NCBI GenBank assembly: GCA_937893675.1 | Contig: CALBGI010000037.1 | Location: forward strand, 1-24,249 | Source of the DNA: an uncultured Blautia sp. | Lineage (GTDB): Bacteria; Bacillota; Clostridia; Lachnospirales; Lachnospiraceae | Reading direction: 5' to 3' | DNA length: 24,249 nt | Part shown: piece by piece, positions 16,949-24,136 of the stretch | How the letters are laid out: every line of letters starts with the position of its first letter | How positions within the stretch are numbered: position 1 is the stretch's first letter | Notes under the pieces: generated by a model | The model's database searches: none | The model's input: only the letters and a program-made list of their open reading frames with translations | What the model was told of the DNA's origin: nothing | Program-made: the position numbers and the translations under genes

Positions 16949-16987
16949 GCAGACAAGCCTGTTACCAGGCATCTTTTCTCTGTCTGC
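16949..16987 (-). promoter_or_regulatory. Upstream leader hairpin of the ABC-F gene, putative antiterminator partner
   Basis: The outer arms GCAGACA (16987-16981) and TGTCTGC (16955-16949) enclose a perfect inner hairpin GCCTG-GTAA-CAGGC (16970-16957). The 5' arm CAGACA can alternatively pair with TGTCTG of the terminator stem (16885-16880), giving two mutually exclusive folds. A 12-codon frame, MPGNRLVCACRI, starts at 16972 inside the hairpin and could act as a leader peptide, although its ribosome binding site is weak. Confidence 0.55.
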
Positions 16988-17058
16988 TTTTTACCAAATC
17001 TGATTATCTGAACATTTCCTCACCTACGCCTATGCGCCTTTCTTTTTATTTGTAACTC

Positions 17059-17087
17059 ACTATAGCACAGCAGGCGGCAGGATGCAA
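17059..17087 (-). promoter_or_regulatory. Promoter of the ABC-F gene
   Basis: On the minus strand TTGCAT (17082-17087), a 17-base spacer, then TATAGT (17059-17064) with an upstream TGTGC extended -10. It lies about 230 bases before the ABC-F start, which leaves room for the structured leader. Confidence 0.75.
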
Positions 17088-17101
17088 GCCCCGCCGCCCA
17101 C

Positions 17102-17132
17102 AAAAACACAGTCTTTCCTATGACCGGTTTTT
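17102..17132 (-). terminator. Intrinsic terminator after the membrane-anchored sigma factor
   Basis: On the minus strand AAAAACCGGTC and GACTGTGTTTTT pair with a single bulge (17132-17122 and 17113-17102), closing on an 8-base loop and ending in five T. It lies 26 bases after the stop at 17159. Confidence 0.75.
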
Positions 17133-17158
17133 AAAATTTTCTCAGCATTTCCCCTCTC

Positions 17159-19600
17159 CTACAGCACAAGTCCGCTCAGATCCGTCACCGAATACCAGGT
17201 AAGTTTCGGCTCCTGATCCCAGTATGCCTGGGAATTCTCATCGCCCATGGTCGTCACTTGCTCCGGCTCCGAAGCACGGACCAGACTTCCGTTTTCCAAC
17301 GTCACACGATAAAAGGCTTCCTCCCCATTTCCCTGGAAAAATTCAAGGGCATACAGCCCCGCACCTTCCGGCGGCCTTGTAAAGGAATTTGCTTTCTCGC
17401 TTCCCTCCACCATGACCAGCTCATACCCGGCGCCGTTGTCTGCTGCCGAATAAACCCGGTGGGCAAAGGAGTAAACAGGGCCCTCGTTGATGCTTTCCCG
17501 CAGGATCAGCTCCTGTGTTCCGTCCTGGTCCATATCATAGAGTGCATATTCCCGCTCTCCTGTGAGGTTCTCATAACCATAGAAGATATATCCGTCTGTT
17601 CCCGCTGCCGACGCATTCACCGCATCCGTATACAGGTTCATCAAATCCTGTCCGGTTGCCTGCGGCACATCCGGTATCCCGTCTTCTCCAACCGGGACGC
17701 CGTTGACATCCTCAATAATAATGCCCGGTTCTTCCGGTATTTTTTCTGCCGGTGTTTCTTCTGCCGGAACCTCTTCGGTCTGCGCATTGGCATCCCCGAT
17801 CCACACGATCTGATAACGTCCCTGTGCATTTGGCAGAAGAACGGCTTCTTTTTCCGAGGTCTGCGCCTGCTGTCCCTCTTCATAGATCTGTTTTGTATAT
17901 GTATATCGGATGCGCATTTCTTCCGGCGTGTACACGGCAGATTGGATCTGCGTCTCAACAGAATAATTCAAAGTTGCCGGAATAAAAATAATATATTCCC
18001 CATCCACGTTTGGTCCTGTTTCTGTGTCGTAATCGTTATCCTCTGTAAACTGGAAATCCGTAAACAGGGAAAATAGACGGTTCACATCCGACAGAAGATA
18101 TTTTTTGTTGTATGCATCGTAATCTGCCTTTTCGATCAAGTCACCAAACATATCTCCCTGCCAGATGCTGTTCAGAGTGTTCATGCTCTCGGAATGAGGA
18201 TAGCCCTCCCCGGAAATTTCCGAAGGCCCATAGGTAAGCACCAGCTGCAGCTCTTCCTTGGTCAGATTGCCGGCCAACAGAGACGGAAAATCCTCATCTG
18301 CAACCGGCTGTTCCAGTATAATGCCCGGTTCTTCCGGCACAGGCGTCACAACCGCATCTTCCCCCTCTCCCGGCAGGATAACAATCTCATCGTCCCCTGG
18401 CGTTATGACAATCTCATCGCTCTCATCCTCTCCCGGTGTTATGACGATCTCGTCGCCCTCACCCGGCTCAGGCGTCAGGATAATTTCATCATCCGACTCC
18501 GGCTCAGGTGTCAGGATGATTTCGTCATCCGCTTCCGGCTCAGGCGTCAGGATGATTTCGTCATCCGCCTCCGGTTCAGGCGTCAGGATGATTTCGTCAT
18601 CCGCACTGGCGGTCGGCATCACCGTAGGGGCAGTCTCCTGCGCTCCTGTCGGGAGTACTTCCATGTTTGCCGACGCTACCGCCACTTCCTGTTCCTGCTG
18701 CTGACCAAGGTAATGAACCGCCGTAACCGCTCCGCCGCCAAGGACGCCAACCACTGCCACGCCGATCAGTATTTTCCCGGCTGCAGTTTGAATAAACGTC
18801 TGCTTCGCCGCAGCCTTCCCCGCTTTCTTTCCTGCGGATACGGCAGTTTTGGCAGCCTGTCGGCCGGCGGAGGTTCCGGCCTGGGCAATCGTCCGTACTT
18901 TTCCCACAACTGCCGCCCGCTGCGCCTCCATGGCCGCGCTTGCTGCTGCCATAACAGGCGTAGAGAATTTTTCGCTGTGAAGCAAATACAGGAAAAGCAC
19001 CACCGGTGCAACGGTGTACAGCTGGTAACCTTTTTTCTGGAGCTCCTCGGCCTTCGCCTTGATGGCTTTTCGCCCGTACAGCAGGCGGGATTTCACCGTA
19101 TTTTCCGAAATTCCAAAGGTTTGCGCAATATCCTTGATGCTCTGGTCATCTAAGTGATACATCAGGATGCACAATCTCTGTTCATCGGAAAGACTGTCGA
19201 TTAGCTCGTGCACCAGCTCCTGTGTCTCCTTCTGCGTGTAACTGCGCTCCGGCTGATACTCGGTCTTATCATCCTCGATGTCAAACTCATACAGATCGCC
19301 TTCCTCGTTTTCTCCTTCCAGCTGAGAAAACAACAGCGGCTTTTTCTTTGCCAGCGCATTTTTGGCGGTATTCGCCACAATACGTCCAAACCACGCCCGA
19401 AAACTTCCCGGCTCTTTCAGCGAAGCCAAAGACTGCCATGCTTTCAGATAAGAATCCTGAAGCACGTCCATGGCGGCGTCCTCATCCTTCATATATTTCA
19501 GCGCAATATAATACATATCCCGCTGCGTTGATTCATAAAGCTGGGTAAATGCGCTCTCCTTTCCCTCAAGCGCCGCTTTTACCACTTTCTCATAATCCAT
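17159..19600 (-). CDS. ECF-type sigma-70 factor fused to a membrane anchor and large extracellular region
   Basis: 813 residues, far longer than a normal ECF sigma factor (near 170-200). Sigma region 2 is at about residues 10-87 (FTQLYESTQRDMYYIALKYM, DAAMDVLQDSYLKAWQSL, FRAWFGRIVANTAKNALAKK) and region 4 at about 125-185 (LIDSLSDEQRLCILMYHLDD, IKDIAQTFGISENTVKSRLL). A hydrophobic patch follows at 193-208, then an Ala/Lys-rich stretch and a TM helix at 276-298 (KILIGVAVVGVLGGGAVTAV). Beyond it comes a stalk of DDEIILTPEPEA repeats (334-412) and two extracellular parts. The last contains YALYDMDQDGTQELIL, a DxDxDG calcium-binding-like motif. This layout would let an outside signal control a sigma factor held at the membrane; release by proteolysis is a guess. 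It lies beside a cluster with ECF-like promoters. The start is supported by AAGGAA 10 bases upstream. Confidence 0.88.
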   Translation of the reverse strand: MDYEKVVKAALEGKESAFTQLYESTQRDMYYIALKYMKDEDAAMDVLQDSYLKAWQSLASLKEPGSFRAWFGRIVANTAKNALAKKKPLLFSQLEGENEEGDLYEFDIEDDKTEYQPERSYTQKETQELVHELIDSLSDEQRLCILMYHLDDQSIKDIAQTFGISENTVKSRLLYGRKAIKAKAEELQKKGYQLYTVAPVVLFLYLLHSEKFSTPVMAAASAAMEAQRAAVVGKVRTIAQAGTSAGRQAAKTAVSAGKKAGKAAAKQTFIQTAAGKILIGVAVVGVLGGGAVTAVHYLGQQQEQEVAVASANMEVLPTGAQETAPTVMPTASADDEIILTPEPEADDEIILTPEPEADDEIILTPEPESDDEIILTPEPGEGDEIVITPGEDESDEIVITPGDDEIVILPGEGEDAVVTPVPEEPGIILEQPVADEDFPSLLAGNLTKEELQLVLTYGPSEISGEGYPHSESMNTLNSIWQGDMFGDLIEKADYDAYNKKYLLSDVNRLFSLFTDFQFTEDNDYDTETGPNVDGEYIIFIPATLNYSVETQIQSAVYTPEEMRIRYTYTKQIYEEGQQAQTSEKEAVLLPNAQGRYQIVWIGDANAQTEEVPAEETPAEKIPEEPGIIIEDVNGVPVGEDGIPDVPQATGQDLMNLYTDAVNASAAGTDGYIFYGYENLTGEREYALYDMDQDGTQELILRESINEGPVYSFAHRVYSAADNGAGYELVMVEGSEKANSFTRPPEGAGLYALEFFQGNGEEAFYRVTLENGSLVRASEPEQVTTMGDENSQAYWDQEPKLTWYSVTDLSGLVL
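18458..18601 (-). repeat. 36-bp tandem repeats encoding the stalk DDEIILTPEPEA
   Basis: Four near-identical 36-base units encode DDEIILTPEPEA, DDEIILTPEPEA, DDEIILTPEPES and DDEIILTPEPGE. They are followed toward the stop by degenerate DEIVITPG-type copies to about 18365. The acidic, proline-bearing repeat suits an extended extracellular stalk. Confidence 0.9.
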
Positions 19601-19656
19601 CTCTGACGTCTTCCTTTCCTCGTGTCTGTCTGATTCGTTTGGTCTGTTCTTCTTTC

Positions 19657-19685
19657 ATTATAGTTTCTGAACGTTCCTTCCGCAA
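19657..19685 (-). promoter_or_regulatory. Sigma-A-type promoter of the membrane-anchored sigma factor
   Basis: On the minus strand TTGCGG (19680-19685), 17 bases, then a perfect TATAAT (19657-19662), about 57 bases before the ATG. It does not resemble the ECF-like elements found at 21399, 22801 and 24137, so direct autoregulation is not visible here. Confidence 0.65.
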
Positions 19686-19875
19686 CAGCCAGGCAAACCA
19701 CTTCATTAATCTGTTGTTCATATGTTCAGCCTTTCAGCATTTATTCTTTGCGACCGCTTCCGCCCGGCCCAAATCCGTATAACCCTCCGGCCATTTCCGT
19801 CCAATATAAACGATATAACGTGCATGGATAAAAAAGCATGTATGCTACCATTCTCATAAACAGGAGGTACCATCC

Positions 19876-20088
19876 ATGATTTCATATGATCCGTTCTGGC
19901 AGACCCTTCGCCAAAAAAATATATCCACCTACCAGTTAATATACGAGCACGAAATCCTGCCGGATACCATTCAGCGTCTTAGAAGCGGCAAAACCATTAC
20001 AACCAAAACCTTAAACACGCTCTGCGGTGTTCTTGGCTGTCAGGTATGTGACATTCTGGCATTTTTTCCGGATGAAGATTCCAAATAA
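19876..20088 (+). CDS. Small Cro/C1-type helix-turn-helix protein
   Basis: A 70-residue protein consisting almost entirely of an HTH_26-type domain (FWQTLRQKNISTYQLIYEHE, then DTIQRLRSGKTITTKTLNTL and a closing helix with LGCQVCDILAFFPDED). AGGAGG lies about 10 bases before the ATG. Such proteins are common stand-alone regulators in Clostridia, and their targets are rarely known. It is divergent from the sigma factor gene, with 275 bases between the two starts. It is convergent with the secreted-protein operon and separated from it by only 9 bases, which contain a shared hairpin. The position suggests a link to one of these neighbours but does not prove it. Confidence 0.85.
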   Translation: MISYDPFWQTLRQKNISTYQLIYEHEILPDTIQRLRSGKTITTKTLNTLCGVLGCQVCDILAFFPDEDSK

Positions 20089-20103
20089 GATCGTCTCTTA
20101 TTT
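20083..20103. terminator. Shared hairpin between convergent genes
   Basis: AAATAAGA (20083-20090) and TCTTATTT (20096-20103) are perfect 8-bp arms around a 5-base loop, and the hairpin overlaps the ends of both genes. The AT-rich stem supplies U residues in both directions but is weak, so efficiency is uncertain. Confidence 0.55.
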
Positions 20104-20970
20104 AAACAGATATTCTACGATCTTTCCCTGTAACTCCCGGTCAAAAACACCGTTGGTCTCTTCTTCGATCCAGCCGCTGGTACGGTCAATCGCCTTGCCT
20201 CCCAGATCTGAAACGATTTCTCCCAGAAGCTCATCTTTTTCTGCCTGTCTCTGTTCTTCCTCGTATGCAGCCTGATTCTGTGCCTGCGCCTGCGCTTCTG
20301 CCGCTGACTGTGCTTCTGCCTGTGCCTGCGCTTCCGCCTCTGCCGCTGCCTGCACTTCCTCGTATGCAGCCTGCATCTGCATAGCCATAGCTTCCATATC
20401 TTCCACAGTGTTTACGTAATGTCCCATCTGCACATCTCCAAAGCTGTATTCCTCATGTCCTGTCAGCACATAGCTGTTGTCATAGGCAGTCTCATCGTCT
20501 GTTCCATAGACAGGTTCGCATACTCCCACCTCATAATCCTCTCCAAAATCAATGAAATACGTTGCATTTATTACTTCTCCTGCCGGAACCAGAAGGGGCT
20601 GCTGTGTCCGCAGGCTGAATTGCGGCAAACCGCTGTCCGGGGTATACACTGCATTTGTACCAAGCAGCAGCATCTGGAACTCTTCTCCCAAATCCTCATT
20701 GGTTATGGCACAGGTAAACTGCGGAGTCACATAGACATCTTCTGTATCCGAGTTTACAAACTGCACATCAATGGCATATCCCGTCGCCGGAGCATACTCC
20801 AGGTCTCCCGCATACTCCTCAATGGGAATACATGCGCTGCAGCTTCCTTCTACAGCCCAGCCTTCTCCCTCTTCTGCCTGCACGATTCCGGTTCCCGTGC
20901 ACATTGCGAGCATTCCTGCCATCATTGCTGCTGCCATCTGTTTCATTCTCTTATTCGTTCTCTTGTTCAT
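20098..20970 (-). CDS. Secreted protein with Ala/Gln/Glu-rich coiled-coil segment
   Basis: A 290-residue protein with a signal peptide (about residues 1-32, basic NKRTNKRMK, then AAAMMAGMLAMCTGTGIVQA, cleavage after VQA). Residues 33-190 look like a beta-rich domain of unknown family (GYAIDVQFVNSDTEDVYVTP, LVPAGEVINATYFIDFGEDY). Residues 195-245 are a low-complexity helix (EVQAAAEAEAQAQAEAQSAA), and the end (VSDLGGKAIDRTSGWIEEET) is amphipathic. No family or function recognised. It starts 54 bases after the 114-residue helical gene with AAAGGAG upstream and no promoter of its own visible. The two are therefore likely one transcript driven by the ECF-like element at 21399-21429. Confidence 0.75.
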   Translation of the reverse strand: MNKRTNKRMKQMAAAMMAGMLAMCTGTGIVQAEEGEGWAVEGSCSACIPIEEYAGDLEYAPATGYAIDVQFVNSDTEDVYVTPQFTCAITNEDLGEEFQMLLLGTNAVYTPDSGLPQFSLRTQQPLLVPAGEVINATYFIDFGEDYEVGVCEPVYGTDDETAYDNSYVLTGHEEYSFGDVQMGHYVNTVEDMEAMAMQMQAAYEEVQAAAEAEAQAQAEAQSAAEAQAQAQNQAAYEEEQRQAEKDELLGEIVSDLGGKAIDRTSGWIEEETNGVFDRELQGKIVEYLFK

Positions 20971-21024
20971 CCTTATTTTCTCCTTTTACTTTTTCATTTT
21001 TTCAGGACCAATCCCCTTTTTTCC

Positions 21025-21369
21025 TTACATATCCAGCAAATCCAGAACCTCCTCCATAATACAGGCTTCCAGATATTCCCCTATCGCTTCCCACCCCTTT
21101 TTTTCTGCCAGGGCCGTCATTTCCTCCGTCCCCTGCACGACCGGCAGGAGAAGCCTGTTTCTGTCCTGTAAGTCAAGCGTCTTCCACTGTACAAAAACGC
21201 TGTGCTGTTTTTCCTCCAATTTCCGAAGAGCCCGCTCTATCTCCCGGCAGACGTCCTGAAGCTCTTTCCCGTATTGTGCTCGGTCCCGCCGGCAATGCGC
21301 TGCGAGCATCTGATACCAGGTAAGCTCCCGCAGAAGCCTGACGATCTGTCTTTCATAGGGCAATGCCAT
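21025..21369 (-). CDS. Small helical protein of unknown function
   Basis: 114 residues from the ATG at 21369, which is preceded by a strong AGGAGGTG; an in-frame GTG three codons earlier is inside the ribosome binding site. The protein is charged and predicted almost wholly helical, with a central coiled-coil-like stretch (ELQDVCREIERALRKLEEKQ). It has no signal peptide or TM segment. I do not recognise a family. It is the first gene after the ECF-like element at 21399-21429 and is followed 54 bases later by a secreted protein. Confidence 0.7.
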   Translation of the reverse strand: MALPYERQIVRLLRELTWYQMLAAHCRRDRAQYGKELQDVCREIERALRKLEEKQHSVFVQWKTLDLQDRNRLLLPVVQGTEEMTALAEKKGWEAIGEYLEACIMEEVLDLLDM

Positions 21370-21398
21370 TTCTTTCACCTCCTTTTTGCCGGTTCACC

Positions 21399-21429
21399 AT
21401 ATAGACAGATGAACACAGAAAAAGGTTTT
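21399..21429 (-). promoter_or_regulatory. ECF-like promoter element A (before the 114-residue gene)
   Basis: On the minus strand AAAACCTTTTT (21429-21419), then CTGTCTATAT (21408-21399). The AACC and TGTC cores are separated by 16 bases. The upstream side is rich in A and T (AAATTTTTAAATTT-like). The -10 ends 29 bases before the ATG at 21369. It shares sequence and spacing with elements B and C. Confidence 0.7.
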
Positions 21430-21436
21430 GCCAAAT

Positions 21437-22141
21437 TTAAAAATTTTCCATATTTATTTTTTGCTTCTGAACGGCATTGTATCTCAGCATAAATGCAACG
21501 ATTGAGGACAGCAGGATCACCACTCCCCCTGTAAGCAGCATCAAAAATCCTGTTCCCTCAAAAACAGAGGTAAATCTGCCGAAATAATACAAAAGCATAC
21601 TGACCACGCCCATATTCAAAATGGCCAAAAAAATCGGCTGACCTTTTCTCATGGTAAAAAGAAACAGGAGCAGCAAAAGCACCATCGTAGCAAACATTCC
21701 AAAACCGATCACTCCCAAAAACTCGTCAAAGACCGTATATAAATCCGTTCCGCCAAGCAGGGATTGCGAAAACTCCCGAAGCTCCTCCGAATGTGTGTCC
21801 AGATAAAAGGTGCTGTAAAATTTTGCGAGAGACGGTGTGCTGCCCAGCGTATGGCTGATTTTTCCCACGATCTGTGCCAGAAACCCTGTGGTGTAGTTTG
21901 GCATGAACAGCGCTACTGCCTGTATCACACAGCCGATCAGTACCCCGAAATGTCCCACATTATAAGTGGTCACATAACGCCTGTTTTTTCGCAGCGGCAT
22001 CCGGCTCCCCCTTGAAAAGCCGGCGACCTCCTTTGGCTCTTTGATCTCTTCCTGAGTCATTGAAATCCCGGTCTCCTTCCCGCATTGGGGACAGAAACGG
22101 ACTCCGTCTTTTATCTGATTTCCGCAGTTTTTACAAAACAT
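21437..22141 (-). CDS. Zinc-ribbon membrane protein
   Basis: A 234-residue protein. An N-terminal zinc ribbon has cysteines at 3, 6, 17 and 20 (CKNCGNQIKDGVRFCPQCGK). A basic linker follows, then four hydrophobic segments, at about residues 65-82, 146-165, 170-188 and 198-220. The stretch between the first two (about 83-145) is polar and probably on one side of the membrane. The ribbon is expected in the cytoplasm. The family is widespread in Clostridia and has no defined function. The start overlaps the end of the preceding coiled-coil zinc-ribbon gene by 11 bases (stop and start share ATGTTTTGTAA), with GGAGG before it, so the two are translationally coupled and may form a complex. Confidence 0.8.
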   Translation of the reverse strand: MFCKNCGNQIKDGVRFCPQCGKETGISMTQEEIKEPKEVAGFSRGSRMPLRKNRRYVTTYNVGHFGVLIGCVIQAVALFMPNYTTGFLAQIVGKISHTLGSTPSLAKFYSTFYLDTHSEELREFSQSLLGGTDLYTVFDEFLGVIGFGMFATMVLLLLLFLFTMRKGQPIFLAILNMGVVSMLLYYFGRFTSVFEGTGFLMLLTGGVVILLSSIVAFMLRYNAVQKQKINMENF

Positions 22142-22772
22142 CCTGTGTTACCTCCTGACTTTCTTCTTTTGTCTCCGGAGCAGCCAGACTGCTTCCGCAG
22201 TGCACGCAGAACATGGCGTCCATCTCATTTTGTCCCCCGCAGACCGGACAGGCTTTCATTGCCGCTGCCTGCACATTCTGATATGGCTGCTGTTGGAAGG
22301 ACTGCTGCTGGAACGTCTGGGCATTCTGGAAGGTTTGCTGCTGAAATCCGGCCGGAGCAGTGCTGCCTGCAGCTCCCCATGCCGTTTTTTCCGCCTGCAT
22401 CTGCTGACGTGCAGCCGCCTTTGCCTCCTGTGCCTGCTGGCGGGCAATCCTGTCTGCTTCTTCTTTTTCCATAAGCGCCTGTCTGCGGGCGTTCTCCTCC
22501 GCTTCCTGCTGTTCCTTCAGGCGCTGTATCTCCTGTTCGGAAGCCTGGTTTTCTGCCAGATACTGCCGGATCACGGCGAAAAAGTTCTCATACTCCGTGC
22601 CCGTTTCCTCCAAATGCAGCTTCACACACTGTATGCCCACCTGCTCCGTCAGTCTGGCAATCTCTTTTTCATTGTTCTGGATCTGCGCCGTGATCTTTCG
22701 GATTGCAGCCGCATACCTCTGCTGTTCGCTCACACCTGTTACTGATGTTTTTACTTTGTCAAAAAATCCCAT
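22131..22772 (-). CDS. Coiled-coil protein with C-terminal zinc ribbon
   Basis: A 213-residue cytoplasmic protein. Residues 15-130 are a long helical coiled coil (NNEKEIARLTEQVGIQCVKL, then a Glu/Gln/Ala-rich part with EEADRIARQQAQEAKAAARQ). Residues 142-168 are a Gln/Phe-rich linker with FQQQTFQNAQ-type repeats. A zinc ribbon with cysteines 175, 178, 189 and 192 follows (CPVCGGQNEMDAMFCVHCGS), then an acidic tail. There is no signal peptide or TM. The start has GAAGGAGG. It lies 29 bases after ECF-like element B (22801-22832) and overlaps the downstream zinc-ribbon membrane gene. Function unknown; the design resembles a scaffold that could join the membrane partner. Confidence 0.8.
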   Translation of the reverse strand: MGFFDKVKTSVTGVSEQQRYAAAIRKITAQIQNNEKEIARLTEQVGIQCVKLHLEETGTEYENFFAVIRQYLAENQASEQEIQRLKEQQEAEENARRQALMEKEEADRIARQQAQEAKAAARQQMQAEKTAWGAAGSTAPAGFQQQTFQNAQTFQQQSFQQQPYQNVQAAAMKACPVCGGQNEMDAMFCVHCGSSLAAPETKEESQEVTQDVL

Positions 22773-22800
22773 GTTGGACCTCCTTCTTTTTTCTGTTCCC

Positions 22801-22832
22801 TATACAGACAGGTTATTCTGCAAAAAGGTTTT
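22801..22832 (-). promoter_or_regulatory. ECF-like promoter element B (before the zinc-ribbon pair)
   Basis: On the minus strand AAAACCTTTTT (22832-22822), then CCTGTCTGTATA (22812-22801), again 16 bases between AACC and TGTC. The -35-like part is also embedded in a small inverted repeat (TCTGCAAAA / TTTTGCAGA). An A/T-rich tract lies immediately upstream. Confidence 0.75.
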
Positions 22833-22925
22833 GCAGATATCAAATTTTTTTAAATTTTTTATTTATATAGATTTTATAACATCTATATATTACCGTCAAT
22901 GCCTACGAAACCCTTTTTTCCTATA

Positions 22926-22968
22926 CAAAAATGAGCTCTGCGAAACCCGTTCACCGGATCCCGCAAAG
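22926..22968 (-). terminator. Terminator after the two-repeat secreted protein
   Basis: On the minus strand CTTTGCGGGATCCG (22968-22955), a 5-base loop and CGGGTTTCGCAGAG (22949-22936) make a 14-bp stem with four G-U pairs. Five T (complement of 22927-22931) follow shortly after. It lies between the stop at 23047 and element B. Confidence 0.65.
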
Positions 22969-23046
22969 CCCGCTCGCTTTCATTTTCTATTATAATTATA
23001 ATGATAAATATGTTCCCAGTTCCTTATGCTCTGCGGCAAAGAAACT

Positions 23047-24015
23047 TTATTCTGCCGCTGCCTCTGCGAAAGCCTCTGTATCCTCTGCTGCAGCCCCCTG
23101 CGTCTGTTCTTCCGCAGCAGCTGTTCCATCAGCAGGAGCTGCTTTCTTGTCATCTGCTTTGGGAGCTTTTACCATTAAAATATAATCTTTTGCTGCGGCA
23201 GAGCCGGCACTGACTACCCTTATATAGTATGTGGTATCCGGCTGTAAGTCACTGGCAAGTATGATGCTGGGTTTTCCGTCAGAAAGTGCTTCACCTGAAT
23301 AAAGCGCCTCACTGTTTGCATCATAGATACCAAAATATACCTGATTCGTATTCGGCGTTGCATTTACGCAGGAAATCTGATACTCAACTCCTGCTTCTGC
23401 CTCTGTGGTAAAGGAATACCAGTGGTAATCCTCCTCACTCTCAGTCGTTCCGGAAGCTTTTTTACCCAAGGGAATGGAACCTGCTGTGTACATGCTGTCT
23501 CCTGGCACAAGCTCTTCACCTGTAGAAACAATTTCCGGAGCCGGCGCTGTCGGATCCTTTACCGTAAGAGTATAGTCTCTTGACGCGGAAGAGTTAGGAC
23601 TGACTACACTTATATAATATGTGGTGTCCGCCTCCAGATCACCGGCGGTTATGACGCTTGGAACTCCGCCCTGGAATGCTTCTCCCTCATAAAGTACCGT
23701 TCCCATTTCGTCATAAACATTAAAATATACCTGCAGAGCACCCGACGAACGGTTTAGACATGTAATCTGGTACTCTGTTCCTGATGCCCCTGTGGTAAAA
23801 GAATACCAGTGGCAGTCATTTGCATTCTCACTCGTTCCGGAAACCGGTGTATTAAGGGTAAGCTCCCCTGCCGCATACATATTGGTACCAGGTTCCACCG
23901 CTGCTGCGGATGTTGTCTCTGTTTCTGCATGAACGGTAGCCATGGTTCCAACACTCATGGAAGCAGTCAGCACACAGCCTGTGAGTAAATAAACAAGTAA
24001 GTTTCTTTTTTTCAT
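23047..24015 (-). CDS. Secreted protein with two PPC-like beta domains
   Basis: 322 residues from the ATG at 24015, which has AAAGGAGG 8 bases upstream; longer in-frame starts run through the promoter and have no ribosome binding site. The signal peptide is KKRNLLVYLLTGCVLTASMS, with cleavage near VHA. Two tandem domains of about 115 residues follow, matching each other across YSFTT, EYQI.C, QVYF..YD, LY.GEA, PS.I.A.DL, DTTYYI.VVS and DY.L.VK, the pattern of bacterial pre-peptidase C-terminal (PPC)-like modules that often bind ligands or aid secretion. The C-terminus (about 38 residues) is disordered and Ala/Glu-rich. No catalytic domain is present. It probably acts outside the cell or at the wall. 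It has two candidate promoters, a sigma-A type one close by and ECF-like element C further up. Confidence 0.82.
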   Translation of the reverse strand: MKKRNLLVYLLTGCVLTASMSVGTMATVHAETETTSAAAVEPGTNMYAAGELTLNTPVSGTSENANDCHWYSFTTGASGTEYQITCLNRSSGALQVYFNVYDEMGTVLYEGEAFQGGVPSVITAGDLEADTTYYISVVSPNSSASRDYTLTVKDPTAPAPEIVSTGEELVPGDSMYTAGSIPLGKKASGTTESEEDYHWYSFTTEAEAGVEYQISCVNATPNTNQVYFGIYDANSEALYSGEALSDGKPSIILASDLQPDTTYYIRVVSAGSAAAKDYILMVKAPKADDKKAAPADGTAAAEEQTQGAAAEDTEAFAEAAAE

Positions 24016-24030
24016 GGTTTTGTCCTCCTT

Positions 24031-24064
24031 TTGACAATCGTATACATTTGACAACAGTATACAT
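24031..24064. repeat. 17-bp tandem direct repeat in the promoter of the PPC-like gene
   Basis: TTGACAATCGTATACAT (24031-24047) and TTGACAACAGTATACAT (24048-24064) are adjacent and match at 15 of 17 positions. The second copy covers the -10 hexamer TATACT of the minus-strand promoter. The position suits an operator or a tandem duplication. Confidence 0.75.
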
Positions 24065-24084
24065 GATATAACATCCATATTCAA
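24056..24084 (-). promoter_or_regulatory. Proximal sigma-A-type promoter of the PPC-like gene
   Basis: On the minus strand TTGAAT (24079-24084), 17 bases, then TATACT (24056-24061) preceded by TG, about 41 bases before the ATG at 24015. Confidence 0.65.
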
Positions 24085-24136
24085 TAGGATGCGAATTGTG
24101 ATGCAGCGCTTTTTCCCATATTTTTTTGCTGCTCCG

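Noticed and set aside
16934..16972. 12-codon leader peptide MPGNRLVCACRI as a firm gene
   Set aside because: The ribosome binding site is weak and two alternative short frames exist, so it is kept only as part of the attenuator hypothesis.
18365..18601. CRISPR-like array from regular 36-bp repeats
   Set aside because: The repeats are contiguous without spacers, in frame, and encode the stalk of the sigma-fusion protein.
19590..19721. 43-residue minus-strand frame (MNNRLMKWFAWLLRKERSET...) overlapping the sigma factor start
   Set aside because: A GAAAGG precedes it at reasonable distance, but it contains the best promoter of the sigma gene (19657-19685) and no family is recognisable. It cannot be supported without expression data.
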